A stretch of DNA of 64,000 bases, taken from NCBI GenBank assembly GCA_947095585.1, contig OX352763.1, forward strand, positions 41,652,010 to 41,716,009. The letters are read 5' to 3'. The notes under the pieces were generated by a model, which saw only the letters and a program-made list of their open reading frames with translations, was not told where the DNA came from and did not search any database. The position numbers and the translations under genes were made by a program. Shown one piece after another: positions 24,168-35,441 of the stretch. This stretch comes from Nephrocerus scutellatus. Taxonomy: Eukaryota > Arthropoda > Insecta > Diptera > Pipunculidae. Each line of letters opens with the position of its first letter. The first letter of the stretch is position 1.

Positions 24168-24483
24168 ACAAAATAAGGGTGAAAATCCATTGAGCGTGGG
24201 TTCATTAAAAAAGTTATAAACGAAGAATCTAGACCACGCTTGTCACTCTTAACTAAGTAACTAGGTTACGGAAAAAAGAGTCGACGAAAACGATCCACAA
24301 GTTGTCACAAACTCTTTTTCTTAGCTTATTTTGGTTTATTTTTTGAGCTGGGTTTTTTTTTTTTAATCAAAAACACTTTTTTTTTCAAAACTTAAGTTAC
24401 CCCTCCCAAAAAGCTATGTAGTAGACCCGCATTAAATGTTCTGTCGATAAGAAAATAAAATGTTTTCCAAAAATTATGTTTTT
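24168..24483. other. No gene seen
   Basis: Unique AT-rich stretch with poly-T and poly-A runs. Confidence 0.5.
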
Positions 24484-24722
24484 CAATTCTCTATATTAAC
24501 TTCGCGGGCTCGGTGGCTGGCTGGCCAAATTTTGATCAATTTATAAATCACTTCCGAAAGCGCGCTTTTACTGAAACTTTGCACACATTTGTATTTCGGG
24601 TGACAACACTTTTTATAAAAAAAATAAAGTGGTTTAAAAATTTATCGCAAGATTCCTCCACCAAACGAACGAACGACAGGCAGAAACATAACGACGCGAA
24701 GTTAATATAGCGAATTTAAAAA
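24484..24722. mobile_element. Short TIR element of the GGCT family
   Basis: Left end AATTCTCTATATTAACTTCG and right end inverse of AATTCGCTATATTAACTTCG: a terminal inverted repeat of about 23 bp. Between them lie GGTGGCTGGCTGGCC, TTTGCACACATTTG, ACAACACTTTTTAT and an ACGAACGAACGA tract. A compact (239 bp) version of the element at 39.8 kb. Confidence 0.85.
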
Positions 24723-25263
24723 GAGAGCGGTTGGATAAATTTGTTAAATTTTGTAAAAATTGCCTATGGGATTAATGTGGGTACCTGTCAGGAAGACGTC
24801 ACCCCACGCTATTCGTGCACGAATTGAATAGCGATAGTTAACGTCCATCCACAAAATATGTGCCAGTATTTACCCACTGATATAAGATTGTCGATTTAAG
24901 GAATATCGACGGCAACCGGTTGTATGATGTCCAACTCCAAGCCGAGCATATACCGCACTGACTACACCAATAAATAATAAAATATATCGGTGCACCAACG
25001 CTAACACTCTAACCGCATTTGGATAGTAAGCTAACAGCCACTACAATGATCATGCCCAGAACGAACTGGGTCCACAACAAAAAGTTGGCACAGACGTGGC
25101 TAACTGCTCTAGTCAATCTCATCTGTGAGCACCTCTAACTTCCCGTAGTACCAACGCCAACTTGGTGAGATCTAGCCTCAATGGCTTCAGTTCGTTCGGA
25201 ATTGTTCCTGGGCGGTTGACAAAGCAAACTCGAGCATAACATCCATCCGGTACCTCGAACCAT
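24723..25263. other. No gene seen
   Basis: Possibly the 3' flank or UTR of the minus-strand LINE that follows. No motif recognised. Confidence 0.4.
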
Positions 25264-26215
25264 ATCATCTGCCACTAGGATAGCAAGCTATCCTAGAAGA
25301 AGTCACTCTCGGATAAAAAGACGATTTGAAGTGTTGGGTTCTACATGAGAACGGTTTTAAGGCAAATCTATGTTGATTAGACCTCAAACGAGTGTTAACG
25401 TTGCTGACAAAAGGACCTGGGAATAGAGAACGGGTTTCTGAAGAACATCTACCGTTGTAAAATTTGTAGAAAACAGATAAAGCTCCAACATTACGTCTAT
25501 GCTCCAAAGAATCAAGAGATGAAGAAATCGTTAAATCGTTTATCAAACGGATAACTCTATTTTGAATTCCATCAAGATAAACCAAATGCGATCTTCGAGC
25601 CCCACCCCACACAAATGAATTAAATTCTAAAATTGGTCTAACATAAGATTTATATAATCTTAATACTTCAGAGGGGCTGAAGTAAAAGTTACAACGTCTT
25701 ATAAAGCCCAAGCATTGGCTCGCTCTTTTTGAGATTTCATAAATATGTTCCTTCCAGGAAAGTTCACTAGAAACTTTCAAACCTAACATCTTAAGTGAAA
25801 CTGATCTCGCAATAGTGGCACCATTAATTACTGGTGCTACGTAATGTTGAATTGCCTTTTGAGAAAAAAGACAAGCCTGGAATTTATTTGGGTTAAATTA
25901 CACCCTATTAGATCTGCCCCAATCAAGAATGACTTGAATGTTCGACAGAATTGTCGAATTCATTAATTCACGCGTACCAATCAAGCGAGAATTGCATTCA
26001 TTTTGACTAACAAACTCCATTGAAGCCGATAACGTCGTATCATTAGCAAATGAGTGGATATCACATGTTGTAGAAGACAACAAGTCATTGATATATATTA
26101 AGAATAATGTAGGCGATAAGGATGACCCTTGAGGAACCATAATAATCCTCAATCCATGTAATGAGAGAGGGGTGTAAATTGAGCGCACGAATCTTATTAA
26201 ATCTATTCACGTGAT
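25264..26215 (-). mobile_element. CR1/Jockey-like LINE, RT C-terminal half
   Basis: Minus 26188-25898: VPQGSSLSPTLFLIYINDLL (RT box B) and HSFANDTTLS, where the catalytic FADD has changed to FAND. After a frame break, 25789-25265: MLGLKVSSELSWKEHI, CLGFIRRCNFYFSPSEVLRL, YVRPILEFNSFVWGG, IQNRVIRLINDL, then the end of the ORF. The EN domain and early RT are absent. A perfect 9-bp inverted repeat (CTAGGATAG ... CTATCCTAG) sits near its 3' end at 25275-25296. Same type as 56.3-57.0 kb. Confidence 0.9.
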
Positions 26216-26244
26216 TGATACGAATAAGACAGAATCCCGACAAT

Positions 26245-26675
26245 CAGACAAATACTTAACTGTGACATTCGACGCTAAATTAAGATGGAAGGAACATGCA
26301 TGTCAAGAAAAAAAGAAGTGAACTTGACCCTAAATACTGTACTGGTTAATTGGATGGGATTCCCAGCTAGCTAACTATAACCAGCTACTGATTTATAATC
26401 AAGTTCTAAATTTGGTATGGTTGAATGGCTTTTAAATTTTGGGTTGTACCAAGAAGACAAACAAAATACCCATACAGATTTCAAAATAAAGTACTGCGGC
26501 ATATAGTTGATACACCGTGGTACATTCGAAATGCAAACCTATACATAGATTCGCAACGAAACGTCAATCAGGATTGCGTGATCATAGCAACGTGGAAGCC
26601 CTTCAACGAGAATTCGGTAAGAAGACTTGAGCGAACCAAACCTATTGAGCTCATAAATAAATGTTTAGTTTGAAA
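26245..26675 (+). mobile_element. Jockey-clade LINE C-terminal remnant
   Basis: Plus strand KYLTVTFDAKLRWKEHA (about 26253), then 26425-26673 with MAFKFWVVPRRQTKYPYRFQ, NKVLRHIVDTPWYIRN and a degenerate EE-x-R region. This is the familiar end of Jockey-like ORF2. Stops between the parts. It lies back to back with the previous LINE. Confidence 0.8.
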
Positions 26676-27129
26676 TGTTGACTAGTTTTTATAAATAAAA
26701 AGAGAAAACAAAAATTTTGAACAAAAGTCAAATAACTGTATGTTGTCACGCTTGCGAAATTATTTCCCTGCTTCCGTCCGAATTAGTCCACAGAAAGAAT
26801 ATGGCGTTAACTCTGGTGTAGATTAAATAGGATTGAGATTTATTTTATCCGCAGCGAACCTTTACAAATCGAAAAAGAGTATGAACCTTAAGTTTTTACT
26901 TTAAAAAAAAAAACATTTTTCTTACCCTAATAAATTAAATTGACAGATAGATATAGATGGACAAACCAGTTATCAGTCCTTATAGCATCATGACTGCAAG
27001 GTAGTCGTGAAAAGGCTCAGCTGGCACAATGCTTAAAAAAAGTCAAAAGTTTTGGTGAAACTATGAAACATTGGGCGCATACTGTTGTGGTCAATTGAAA
27101 CTTGAACAAGTTATATCATCATCATCATC

Positions 27130-27410
27130 ATCATATTTGACACTACAACCGGTGTCCGGTACCGATTGCGAGCCGATGTCATCCAGTTCGGCATCCCCAA
27201 ACTCTAGGCGCCCGGGTCTACGCCATCGCCTCGCTATCATGTTCCATAAATCCTACCGCAAAGGGCTTTCCGAGCAGGATCATCTTCGCTCATGCGAGCT
27301 AGGTGTCCTGCCCACCGGAGCCTACCGAGCTTAATTCTCTTCACGATGTCCACATTGCGGTAACGCTCGTAGATCTCATCATTATAGAGTCTCCGGAATA
27401 GTTATCGGAA
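27130..27410 (-). mobile_element. RTE-like LINE 3' fragment
   Basis: Plus-strand text CGAGCAGGATCATCTTCGCT, GCTAGGTGTCCTGCCCACCG and ATTGCGGTAACGCTCGTAGA is nearly identical to the 3' part of the minus-strand LINE at 45.7-45.9 kb. On the coding strand it gives the short post-RT H-L-A-R-M segment. Confidence 0.85.
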
Positions 27411-27479
27411 CAAGTTATATACTGACCTCAATAGCAAAACAAAGTGGGAACCGCCCAAACTTTGTCCATAAATGGCATT

Positions 27480-27610
27480 TGTACATAACAACTCTCTAGT
27501 ATCGGTATACATTTCTAAGTGCTCTTTTTCCGCAGTAATCCAAGATCAATTTTCATAGACATCTCCTCTTTGCCTCCCTTAAATTTTCTAACGGACACGC
27601 TGTGCTTAGC
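27480..27610 (+). mobile_element. CR1/Jockey-like LINE 3' end scrap
   Basis: Reads SNPRSIFIDISSLPPLNFLT then the stop region, paralleling the 23.7 kb scrap. Confidence 0.5.
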
Positions 27611-27984
27611 ATTATATGGGTGCTTATTGTGTAAGTTTATCTCCGAGAGTGATCAACATACTCGTACACAGGAGTTTGTGTCCATTTGCGAGCTACTCCC
27701 CCAAATATTTAAAATCTCAGGAGTAAAAAGCCAACTTTCCGCGAGTTGTTCGCAGCACAGGACACGTCACAAAAGATCAACCAACTTATCGTCCCATAAA
27801 CTTACTTTATTGCCTTGTTTCTACAGTATTGCAAGCACTCTTAATAGAGTAACCAAATCTAACAATATGTTTGGTGCTGGTTTAGCCAATTGGTTAAATC
27901 CTGGAAAACAAATTAAATTATTTTTCATATCCTAAGTTCTTGATTTACCAAACAAATTAGATAAAAAATTTAAAACTAAGAGAG
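27611..27984. other. No gene seen
   Basis: AT-rich, with an A-rich end that supplies the tRNA-Thr terminator. Confidence 0.5.
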
Positions 27985-27999
27985 AAAAAAAAAAAAAAA
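27985..27999 (-). terminator. Pol III terminator of tRNA-Thr
   Basis: A run of 15 A on the plus strand (T on the transcribed strand) begins about nine bases past the tRNA-Thr 3' end. Confidence 0.85.
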
Positions 28000-28007
28000 T
28001 AGAGAAT

Positions 28008-28079
28008 TGCCTCCTGTGAGGTTTGAACTCACGACCCCTGGTTTACGAGACCAGTGCTCTACCACTGAGCTAAAGAGGC
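28008..28079 (-). tRNA. tRNA-Thr (anticodon CGT)
   Basis: On the minus strand a 72-nt gene starts GCCTCTTTAGCTCAGTGG and ends AGGAGGC plus discriminator A. The acceptor arm is a 7-bp stem with one G-T pair. The anticodon arm is CTGGT/ACCAG with loop CTCGTAA, so anticodon CGT (codon ACG). The B box is GTTCAAACC. An oligo-T terminator follows. Reads as a functional nuclear tRNA gene. Confidence 0.93.
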
Positions 28080-29613
28080 GAGTTGGCGTCAGTTGTCAAA
28101 TGTATGTTATGACTATTTTCCTGTGTAAATGCCTGTTGTCCGATTACGTGTCTCTTTCTTTCTTCTTGACGGATATGATTGTGTATGTTTTATGGGTCTT
28201 AAACGATATCTCGATATATTATGTACATATTATTTATCTACGGATACATCAAGTATTGCTCGCTCAAACGGCTGAGTAAATACCAAAATTTCTTAGCTTT
28301 TTTTTTTACATATATACAAACAAATCTACAAATATTCAAATTCCAAAGGCGCGTGTTTTATAATTTTGACAATGCTCTGACACAGTTCGTAAGACTGAAA
28401 AAACTTTGCTCAATAATTATTCCAGTTTGATTAGATAGTCTTTAGTGTGCCTCGCCGCAGCAAGCTTGTATTAATTAATAATTCAATACCTTGTGATAAG
28501 ATAACTCAAGTGACACTCTAATTAAATTGTTAACCAGTAAAAAAACAAACGGACTTAACAAGCGCTAATTGTCGTCAGTTGGGCGATACCTTAATACCTA
28601 CTACTGCGCGGTAGTGACCGATTTGTAATTTTAAATTAAAATGGATATGTGTATGGATTACACGGACCGGTGTTAGTAAAAACGTAAACATTTCCTCAAC
28701 TTTTCCAAACGTTGTTACAAAGTTAAGACATTTGAACTGTGGATACTTCTAATCACGGACCCAGAGCAAAACAACTGCGAACTTTTTGAGAATTCTGTTG
28801 GTGGGAGCAATCGGCTAAATTTCGATAAGATAAACTTAAGCTGGCATTCATATGACCAATAAAACAAATACACCTCCAGTTGTGACATTGTGAGTAAAAT
28901 GAAAATATTATCGCGATGTTCGGTACTGTGGCGGGCAACGGATTAAATTTCTACCACTTGACCTTAATGTGATTTAGTGAGGTTTGGGCTTGGATTTAAG
29001 GTGGGGTTTGTTAGTTTTTAATATTTTTGTTTGTGATGTTGTGTGTTTTTTTCAAATAAAATTAATCCCGAACTGAGGGCATATACCCTTTACAGCTGCT
29101 ATTTGTAATATGTGTTTTGTATATTAGTACAAGATGAAAGAAATAATAATTGAAGTGCATTGGTAGGTGATTATTGTACAAAGGTTACCGCCGTATATTT
29201 ATATTCGACTAACTGACCCGACAGACGTTGTCCTGTCCAGCTTTCAATAAATTTCTTTGTGATCGTTTTGTGTATTTGTGAAAAGCTCTTTGAAATGTTA
29301 AATCTTAGTAAATTGATTTATTTTCTTCCATTATTATTATTACAATGAATCTTACGGTGTTTTATTAACATTTCGATTTCGATTGTAATGTCATAGCAAT
29401 CGAAACAAAGCATTTGTTTGTTTTGATTGTTGCTTGAATATCAATATTGCGTTCATTCCAATGATTTGTGATACACGATATGAGAAGAAAATTAGGTACG
29501 GTATCAAAAATAATTTTGTGTTACGATTTTAAGTCACATTATTGGTCACGTTTTTGTGTTACATTTTCAAATTTTGGGAACAAAGTTGTTTCTCAATCGA
29601 TTTCTATGAAATC
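28080..29613. other. Unique sequence, no gene seen
   Basis: Contains the 5' flank of tRNA-Thr (to its right, as the gene is on the minus strand) and a segment at 29205-29260 (ACTGACCCGACAGACGTTGT) that has the look of an interspersed repeat but was not matched elsewhere in the window. Confidence 0.4.
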
Positions 29614-29692
29614 CGGTATGGTCTTTTGAGGGTCGTCTTGGTGGTCTTTTGACGGTCTCTTGGGGTTTTTTAAGGGTCTTTGTTTGTTAGGT
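29614..29692. repeat. GT-rich minisatellite, short block
   Basis: Several GGTCTTTTGAGGGTC-type units; the same unit family as 30536-31117, separated from it by sequence that includes a SINE. Confidence 0.75.
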
Positions 29693-30173
29693 TTAACTAC
29701 TGACCCTAACCACGGATGGGGGGAATCAGCAGCTGCTTGAAGCAGTGTTTAGGTCGATTTGACTACTGACGCTTATCATTAATGCTTAAGTTGAATAAAA
29801 GAACTTTTCATGAAGTGAAGCAAATTTTATTTCGTAAAGCTATTTATTTAAAATATAAACTAATCTAACATTAAAATCAGAATAAAGAGTTAATTATGTG
29901 CATTACATTTTGCAACCAGATCATATGCATAAAATCACGTAGGAGTAGTCTCTACGGGCGAGCGAGTGCATCTTAATTTTAATCTATGGTGTCAAGTTGT
30001 TTCTTTCCTATCCTAGCATTGACAGTCAACAAATCCTAGGAATCGCATTGCATGGCATGGCAGCAGCTAGCGTATGCTGACCATGCGCGTACCCTGTATT
30101 GCATTTCAGGGAAGCGCAAGTCAGCATTGTATTTTGTGTGTGGTGTATTTTGTGTAATTATATATGAGATAGT

Positions 30174-30423
30174 GGGCGCCGTGACTCAGTGGAAAAGCGC
30201 ATGGCTACTGAGCAGGGGTTCGTGGTTCGAATCCCAGTAACACCAAAAGTATTTTTCACGGTGTCCCACCTTTGGTGAATGGGTGTCGAACATTCCGAGA
30301 GTAATACTTTGTCATGGAAAGCTTCTCAATTCGCCGTTCTGATCCGGCCTTAAATTGTAGGTCCCTTCCATTTGTGTCCAAAAACATACATGCACAAAAC
30401 AAATGGTCGCGAGAAGCTAAGGG
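30174..30423 (+). mobile_element. tRNA-derived SINE, 3'-truncated
   Basis: Starts GGGCGCCGTGACTCAGTGG (A box), then GTGGTTCGAATCCCAG (intact B box), AACACCAAAAGTATTTTTCA, CGGTGTCCCACC, TTCCGAGAGTAATA, GATCCGGCCTTAAATTGTAG, TTCCATTTGTGT and GGTCGCGAGAAGCTAAGG, where it stops before the usual ATT tail. Confidence 0.9.
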
Positions 30424-30535
30424 CAAAATGTGCAAGGAAGTGCAAGTCAGCAATGTACTACATACGACAAAAACAGATTGCAGAACTGTTAGGTATGTAA
30501 GGCATTTGTGTAGACTTATGTATGTGAAGACTGTA

Positions 30536-31117
30536 CAGTCTTTTTGGGGCCTTTTGAGAGTTTTTTGACGTATTTCCAAGTGTCTTTTGATGGTCTTTTG
30601 AGGGTCTCTTGGTGTTCTTTTGGGGTCATTTGGGAAGTATTTTGAGGTTCTTTTGAAGGTTTTTTGGAGGTCCTTTAAGATCCTTTCAAGAATCTTTTGG
30701 TGGGTCTTTTATGATTCTCTTGATGGTCTTTTGGTGTCTTTTTGGGGGTCTTCTGGAGGTCTTTTGAGGATCTTTTAGGGGTCTTCTGTGGGGTCTTTTT
30801 TGATTTGATTTATTTTTGAGGGCATTTTGGAGGTTTTTTATGACTCTTTTTGGGGCTTTGGGTCATTTGATGGTCTTTTTGGGTCTTTTATGAATTTTTG
30901 AGAACTATTTGAAAATAGGGTCCTCTTGGGGGTATTTTGTAGGTTTTTTGAGGGCCTTTTGGGTCTTTCGGGGTCTCCTGGAGAATTTCTGGGAGTCTTT
31001 CGAGGGTCTTTTAGGATGTATTTTGTGATTCTTTTAAGGGTCTCTCAGGGATCTTTTTATGATTCTTTTGGGGGTTTTGGGGTTGTTCTTGGGAGTCTTT
31101 TGAGGGTCTTTCTACAA
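30536..31117. repeat. GT-rich minisatellite (GGTCTTTTGAGG-type)
   Basis: About 580 bp of degenerate units of about 13-16 bp with core GGTCTTTTGAGGGTCTTTT. Closely followed by a GCCAGCCAGTCA array that marks an end of the long-TIR family. An open frame through it (30926-31132) is only repeat sequence. Confidence 0.85.
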
Positions 31118-31126
31118 GATCTGACC

Positions 31127-31213
31127 AGCTAGCCCGCCAGCCAGTCAGCCAGCCAGTCAGCCAGCCTGCCAGCCAGTCAGCCAGTCCGCCAGCCACGGGC
31201 ACGCAATTTAAAA
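31127..31213. repeat. GCCAGCCAGTCA array, end of a TIR-family copy
   Basis: Tandem GCCA/GTCA tetramers, then CACGGGCACGCAATTTAAAA, a decayed version of the family terminus (CACGGGCAAGTGAAG then TTAATATAGAGAATTT). Confidence 0.8.
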
Positions 31214-32205
31214 AAGCTATCTCTGTTTAATAAAGCAACCACTTTTTTTTTTTCAAATAATGGAAGCATACATCCCGTATAATAAAGTATACCACGAAAA
31301 CTCTGACTCTCTAGAGTTAAGCCGGGGTTAAGATTAAAGGTTACGATTAAAGGCAAATAATAAAGGACTCTTCAAAAGTTATTTTCATTTCAATTGCACT
31401 TGTTATAGGGCTTGTCGAGTTTTGTGTGTGTTTCTGTATAATTTAAACACCATTGTAAAATTTGTTTCCTGTTTTATTATTCGTTTTCTTCTTCTCTAGC
31501 TTTATTTTGGCCTTTAACAAAATACCTCCCAATTTCCGGTTTCCAATTCGATACTTTCTTCAGCTAGGTATCCCTAAACACAAGGCAGAGGATTGGTCAA
31601 AAGAAATTTACCACCACCCACCAGAGCAAATTTCAGTGTTTTATTCTTTGCTAACTTTTATCCGAAGGTATCTTCGTATCTTTTAAATTTGAATCTTTCA
31701 GGTTTTTTGCAAATGTTCTTCTATTATTTCAATACTTAAAAGTGCCACTAGGATTGCAAGTAAAAAAAATAATAGCACATTACATTTGCAACATTCGAAC
31801 CCGAAACCAAAACCAAACCGAAACGAAACGGTTAAGCTGTCAAGTTTTCAGGATTTTCGTGGTAAAATTTTGCAATTGTAGCACAGAGCTACAGACTGTT
31901 CACCAATGATATCCTAACCCAAACTGAACGAAACTTTCCTTTACCTATACCGCTAAAAAATGTTTGAAGTAACCATGCCATGTGTTCTTAACTAAGTTTT
32001 CGTATTCAAAGTCAGACAATAATGAATGCAAATCGTAAATGTATGGAGTATATAAATGGAATATATTTGGGCTTAGGCATTTAAAAAAATCGACAACGGG
32101 ATTTTTAGGAAACGAAGCCATTAAACGTAGTGCTAATCACAACAAAACTGCACTTATTAACATTAACTAACTAGTATTATTGTGATAATTGTGACATTAG
32201 GCATA
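31214..32205. other. Unique sequence, no gene seen
   Basis: AT-rich stretch. A frame at 31462-31686 lacks motifs. Confidence 0.45.
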
Positions 32206-33275
32206 TAGAGGTCTGCATGAGTACATTCATTTGGTCTCTGCAATAGGGTACAGTAGGTACTTCAGTACTCTATTCAGTACTCTATTCATTGCACCGAGTT
32301 CACAACAAAAAACACAGAGTACCGAGTAAAATTACCCCGGTTGAATAAAAAAACACAGAGTAAATTTTCGATGTACACTGCTCGCTCGGGTTGAATAAAA
32401 AAACAGACCCAGTTTTTTCGATTTACACGCTCATAGCAATCTGCGACACACAAACACATGTGTTTGTTATTGGTAAACGAAAAATAACAACTAAATAACT
32501 GTTCAAAACAACCGTTTCATTCATTCTGATACAGTTGCAACAAAACTTGAAATAGCTCTAGCTAATGACGGGGTAAATTCCAAAATATCAAGATCTGTTA
32601 GAGGGGAAATCTGATCTACCGTAGATTTGTTTTTTCGTAAAAACGAACAAACAAAAAATCAATCTGCGCCATGCGCCAATGAATCATTCATTCATAAGTG
32701 AGTACTCAGTGTACTCAATGTATTCAGTGTACTCAGTGTACTCGTACTATTTTCGGTGTACCGAACCCATTCTTTGTGAGTACACTGCACTAAATATTTT
32801 GATGAAAATGGGTGAACTACCTACCCATTTGACAAACAAACACCAGATGAACTGTTCGTTTTAGATTTCAAGCTTAGAGTACAATAGTGATGGGAACTTT
32901 TACATTCCAGCTAAGCTAAGCTAAGCGATACGAGCTATATTCATAGCTCTTAATTGTGAATAAAGAGTTTTAAATGGAACGTTGCACACTTGAGCTTAAC
33001 TATGCGAGCTATGTTTTTCTGTTTTGAGCGATGCAAAACAACTTAGCTCGTGTTGTCTTTGAATTGCAAATGTCAGCTATATCGCTCACACATACATTGA
33101 TGTTATTGTTTTTGTTTTATATATTATATTGAATTACAACTGAATTCAGCTAGAACTAGTAAGTAACAATATATAAATTTCGTATTTTAATCACTTAATA
33201 TTAATTAGCTTATGAAAACATGAAAAAATAATTGAACGATTTTTTCCGCCTGTGCACATGTATTGCAGACCTCTA
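32206..33275. mobile_element. hAT-like non-autonomous element (tentative)
   Basis: Termini TAGAGGTCTGCA and TGCAGACCTCTA form a perfect 12-bp inverted repeat 1070 bp apart. Inside the left end are repeated CAGTACTCTATT and GAGTAC motifs, and at 32698-32790 a cluster of GTACTCAGTGTACTC; at 32910-33090 there are many GAGCTA/TAGCTC copies. Subterminal repeats and a T/CAGxG start suit hAT elements. Flanks TTAGGCAT and TTAGACAA agree at 6 of 8 positions, a possible old 8-bp target duplication. No transposase. Confidence 0.55.
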
Positions 33276-33471
33276 TTAGACAAATCACAGTAAAAAGATT
33301 ATAGACAACGTCACGTTATATCGTAACACAATCAAAATAGCGATAAAACTAATCAAACTACACTGTTGTGTTTTTACCCCATTTTTAGAACAATTTGTAC
33401 TCATTCCATCAAAATGTTGCCACCAATATCACTCTCAATAAAAGTACAGACTTTGACACCCGACAAATCGT

Positions 33472-33543
33472 GGCTCGTTGGTCTAGAGGTATGATTCTCG
33501 CTTCGGGTGCGAGAGGTCCCGGGTTCAATTCCCGGACGAGCCC
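33472..33543 (+). tRNA. tRNA-Pro (anticodon CGG)
   Basis: A 72-nt gene starts GGCTCGTTGGTCTAGAGG and ends ACGAGCC plus discriminator C. The 7-bp acceptor stem is perfect. The anticodon arm is CTCGC/GCGAG with loop TTCGGGT, giving anticodon CGG (codon CCG). The T arm is CCGGG/CCCGG around TTCAATT. A T run follows 12 bases downstream. It lies about 200 bp beyond the hAT-like element. Confidence 0.94.
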
Positions 33544-33555
33544 AAGTGTAGAGGA

Positions 33556-33562
33556 TTTTTTT
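33556..33562 (+). terminator. Pol III terminator of tRNA-Pro
   Basis: Seven consecutive T starting 13 bases after the tRNA-Pro 3' end. Confidence 0.8.
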
Positions 33563-34049
33563 ATTTCTTTTTTTAAATACTTTTTAAAAATATATAACCT
33601 ATATATATATATAACCTATATATATATATATAATTAGTATTTCAAATTTGGAGTCATGGTAACGATGCTCTTGTGTGCAATGAATTAAAGTGCTTTGTTT
33701 TATAGTTTGTGCAAACATCAAGAAACTCGCCTGAAAGTAGACATTATGATCTTTTATGCTTGTTAATCAGAGTGGCATACTAAAAGTATGCATTTCTTTA
33801 CTTAAATTTTCGAATGCTGCAGTTTTTGTATACCCTTTAAGCATCCATTTGTTCATAAAATGAACATTTTCTCAAGACAAAATGGAAAAATTTGCATTTT
33901 CCAAACAAATTATAAAGTAACTATTAAAAAATTATACCAAATTCAATGAAAATTTGCATTCCTTAAATAAAAAATTAAAAAAAAAGGTTCCAGTCTGCCA
34001 TGGCAAAATAGGTCGTTATCAAAGTTAAAAAACTGCAGAAATAAAATTC
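33563..34049. other. No gene seen
   Basis: AT-rich, with a TA microsatellite at 33598-33632. Confidence 0.5.
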
Positions 34050-35441
34050 ATAAGAACTTAAAACTAAACCCTTCCGAGTTAAACACAAACATTTTCTTAA
34101 TATTGAATCAGGAATATAATTTTTTAAGCAAATTTCTCTATGGTCAATATATTTTCCGTGTTGAGTCGAACCTTAAATCAAATCCGAAGGCTTTTTGGGA
34201 ATTCTTGAATTGTAAGAAAAAAACCATGTCGATGCCATCGGTCGTGTCTGCAGACTCTTCTTCGGATTCAATGGAAACTATTTGTGATTTCTTTGCCTCA
34301 TTCTTTAAAAAGAAAAGAATTTCAATCATGATATCGTTAATGATGGTGATGTAAGATATAATTTTATAGAACCACTTTGTGATATAAATATTATCGACAT
34401 CGCTCAGAAAGATGTTGCTGATTGTATAAAAAATTTGGAGCCAAGCTTTAAAGCTGATGGTCAATTTATTTGCAACTCTTTTTTGAAGTACTGCTGCCAA
34501 AATTTAGTTTATGCTTTATCTTATATGTTTAATGAGTCACTGAGGACGGGTCTGTTTCTTTCTTGTTGGAAAACAAGTTCTATTTCACCCATTCATAAGA
34601 ATGGATCCAAAGCTGTTGTTGAAAATTACAGACCTATTTATAAATTGCTTAGTATTCCTAAATTGTTTGAAGCAATTATTTAAGATAAATTATTTTCCAT
34701 CGTAAAATCGCAAATAATTCAGGAACAACATGGATTTTTCCCGAAACGGTCAGTTGTATCGAATCTAGTCATATTTTCGAACTATATTTACTCGGCGTTT
34801 CGTGAAAACTGCCAAGTGGATTGCGTCTATATTGATCTTGAAAAAGCTTTTGATTCTGTGAATCATAACCTTTAAATTTTAAAACTAAAAGCTATTGGAT
34901 TTTGATCCCCAATGCTGGATTGGATAAAATCGTATCCAAGTAATAGATGGAATTTGGTTTGTGTAAACGATTTTTGTTCGAAATCTTTCCAGCTTTTGTC
35001 AGGTGTACCCCAAGGCAGTCATCTCGGTCCTCTTTTGTTTCTTTTATTTATGAATGACAAAAATAGAAATCTAAGGTCATCAAAAAAACTCTTATTTGCT
35101 GATGATGTTAAATATTTTTTCAAAATTTCTATCTTGGAGGACTTTCTAATATTACAAGAACATCTTGATATCTTTAATGATTGGTGTAATACAAATCTCT
35201 TGCGTATTTACCATTTAAAAAGCAAATCAATATCTTTTAATAGAAGCCTGCTCAAGCATTCAAATACATATAGTCTTGGCACGATTTCCATTCCGAAAGT
35301 GAGTCAAATTTGTGACTTAGGCATAATGATGGACTGTGGCTTAATTTTCAGTAAACTGCTGTTGAATATATATAGCTGCAAAAGCATGGGCATCTTTAGC
35401 TTTTCTTAAGAGACATGCGGTTGAGTATAAAGATCTTTATA

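Noticed and set aside
30926..31132. Frame of 68 codons rich in Gly, Phe and Leu
   Set aside because: Made entirely of minisatellite units, so its openness reflects the repeat.
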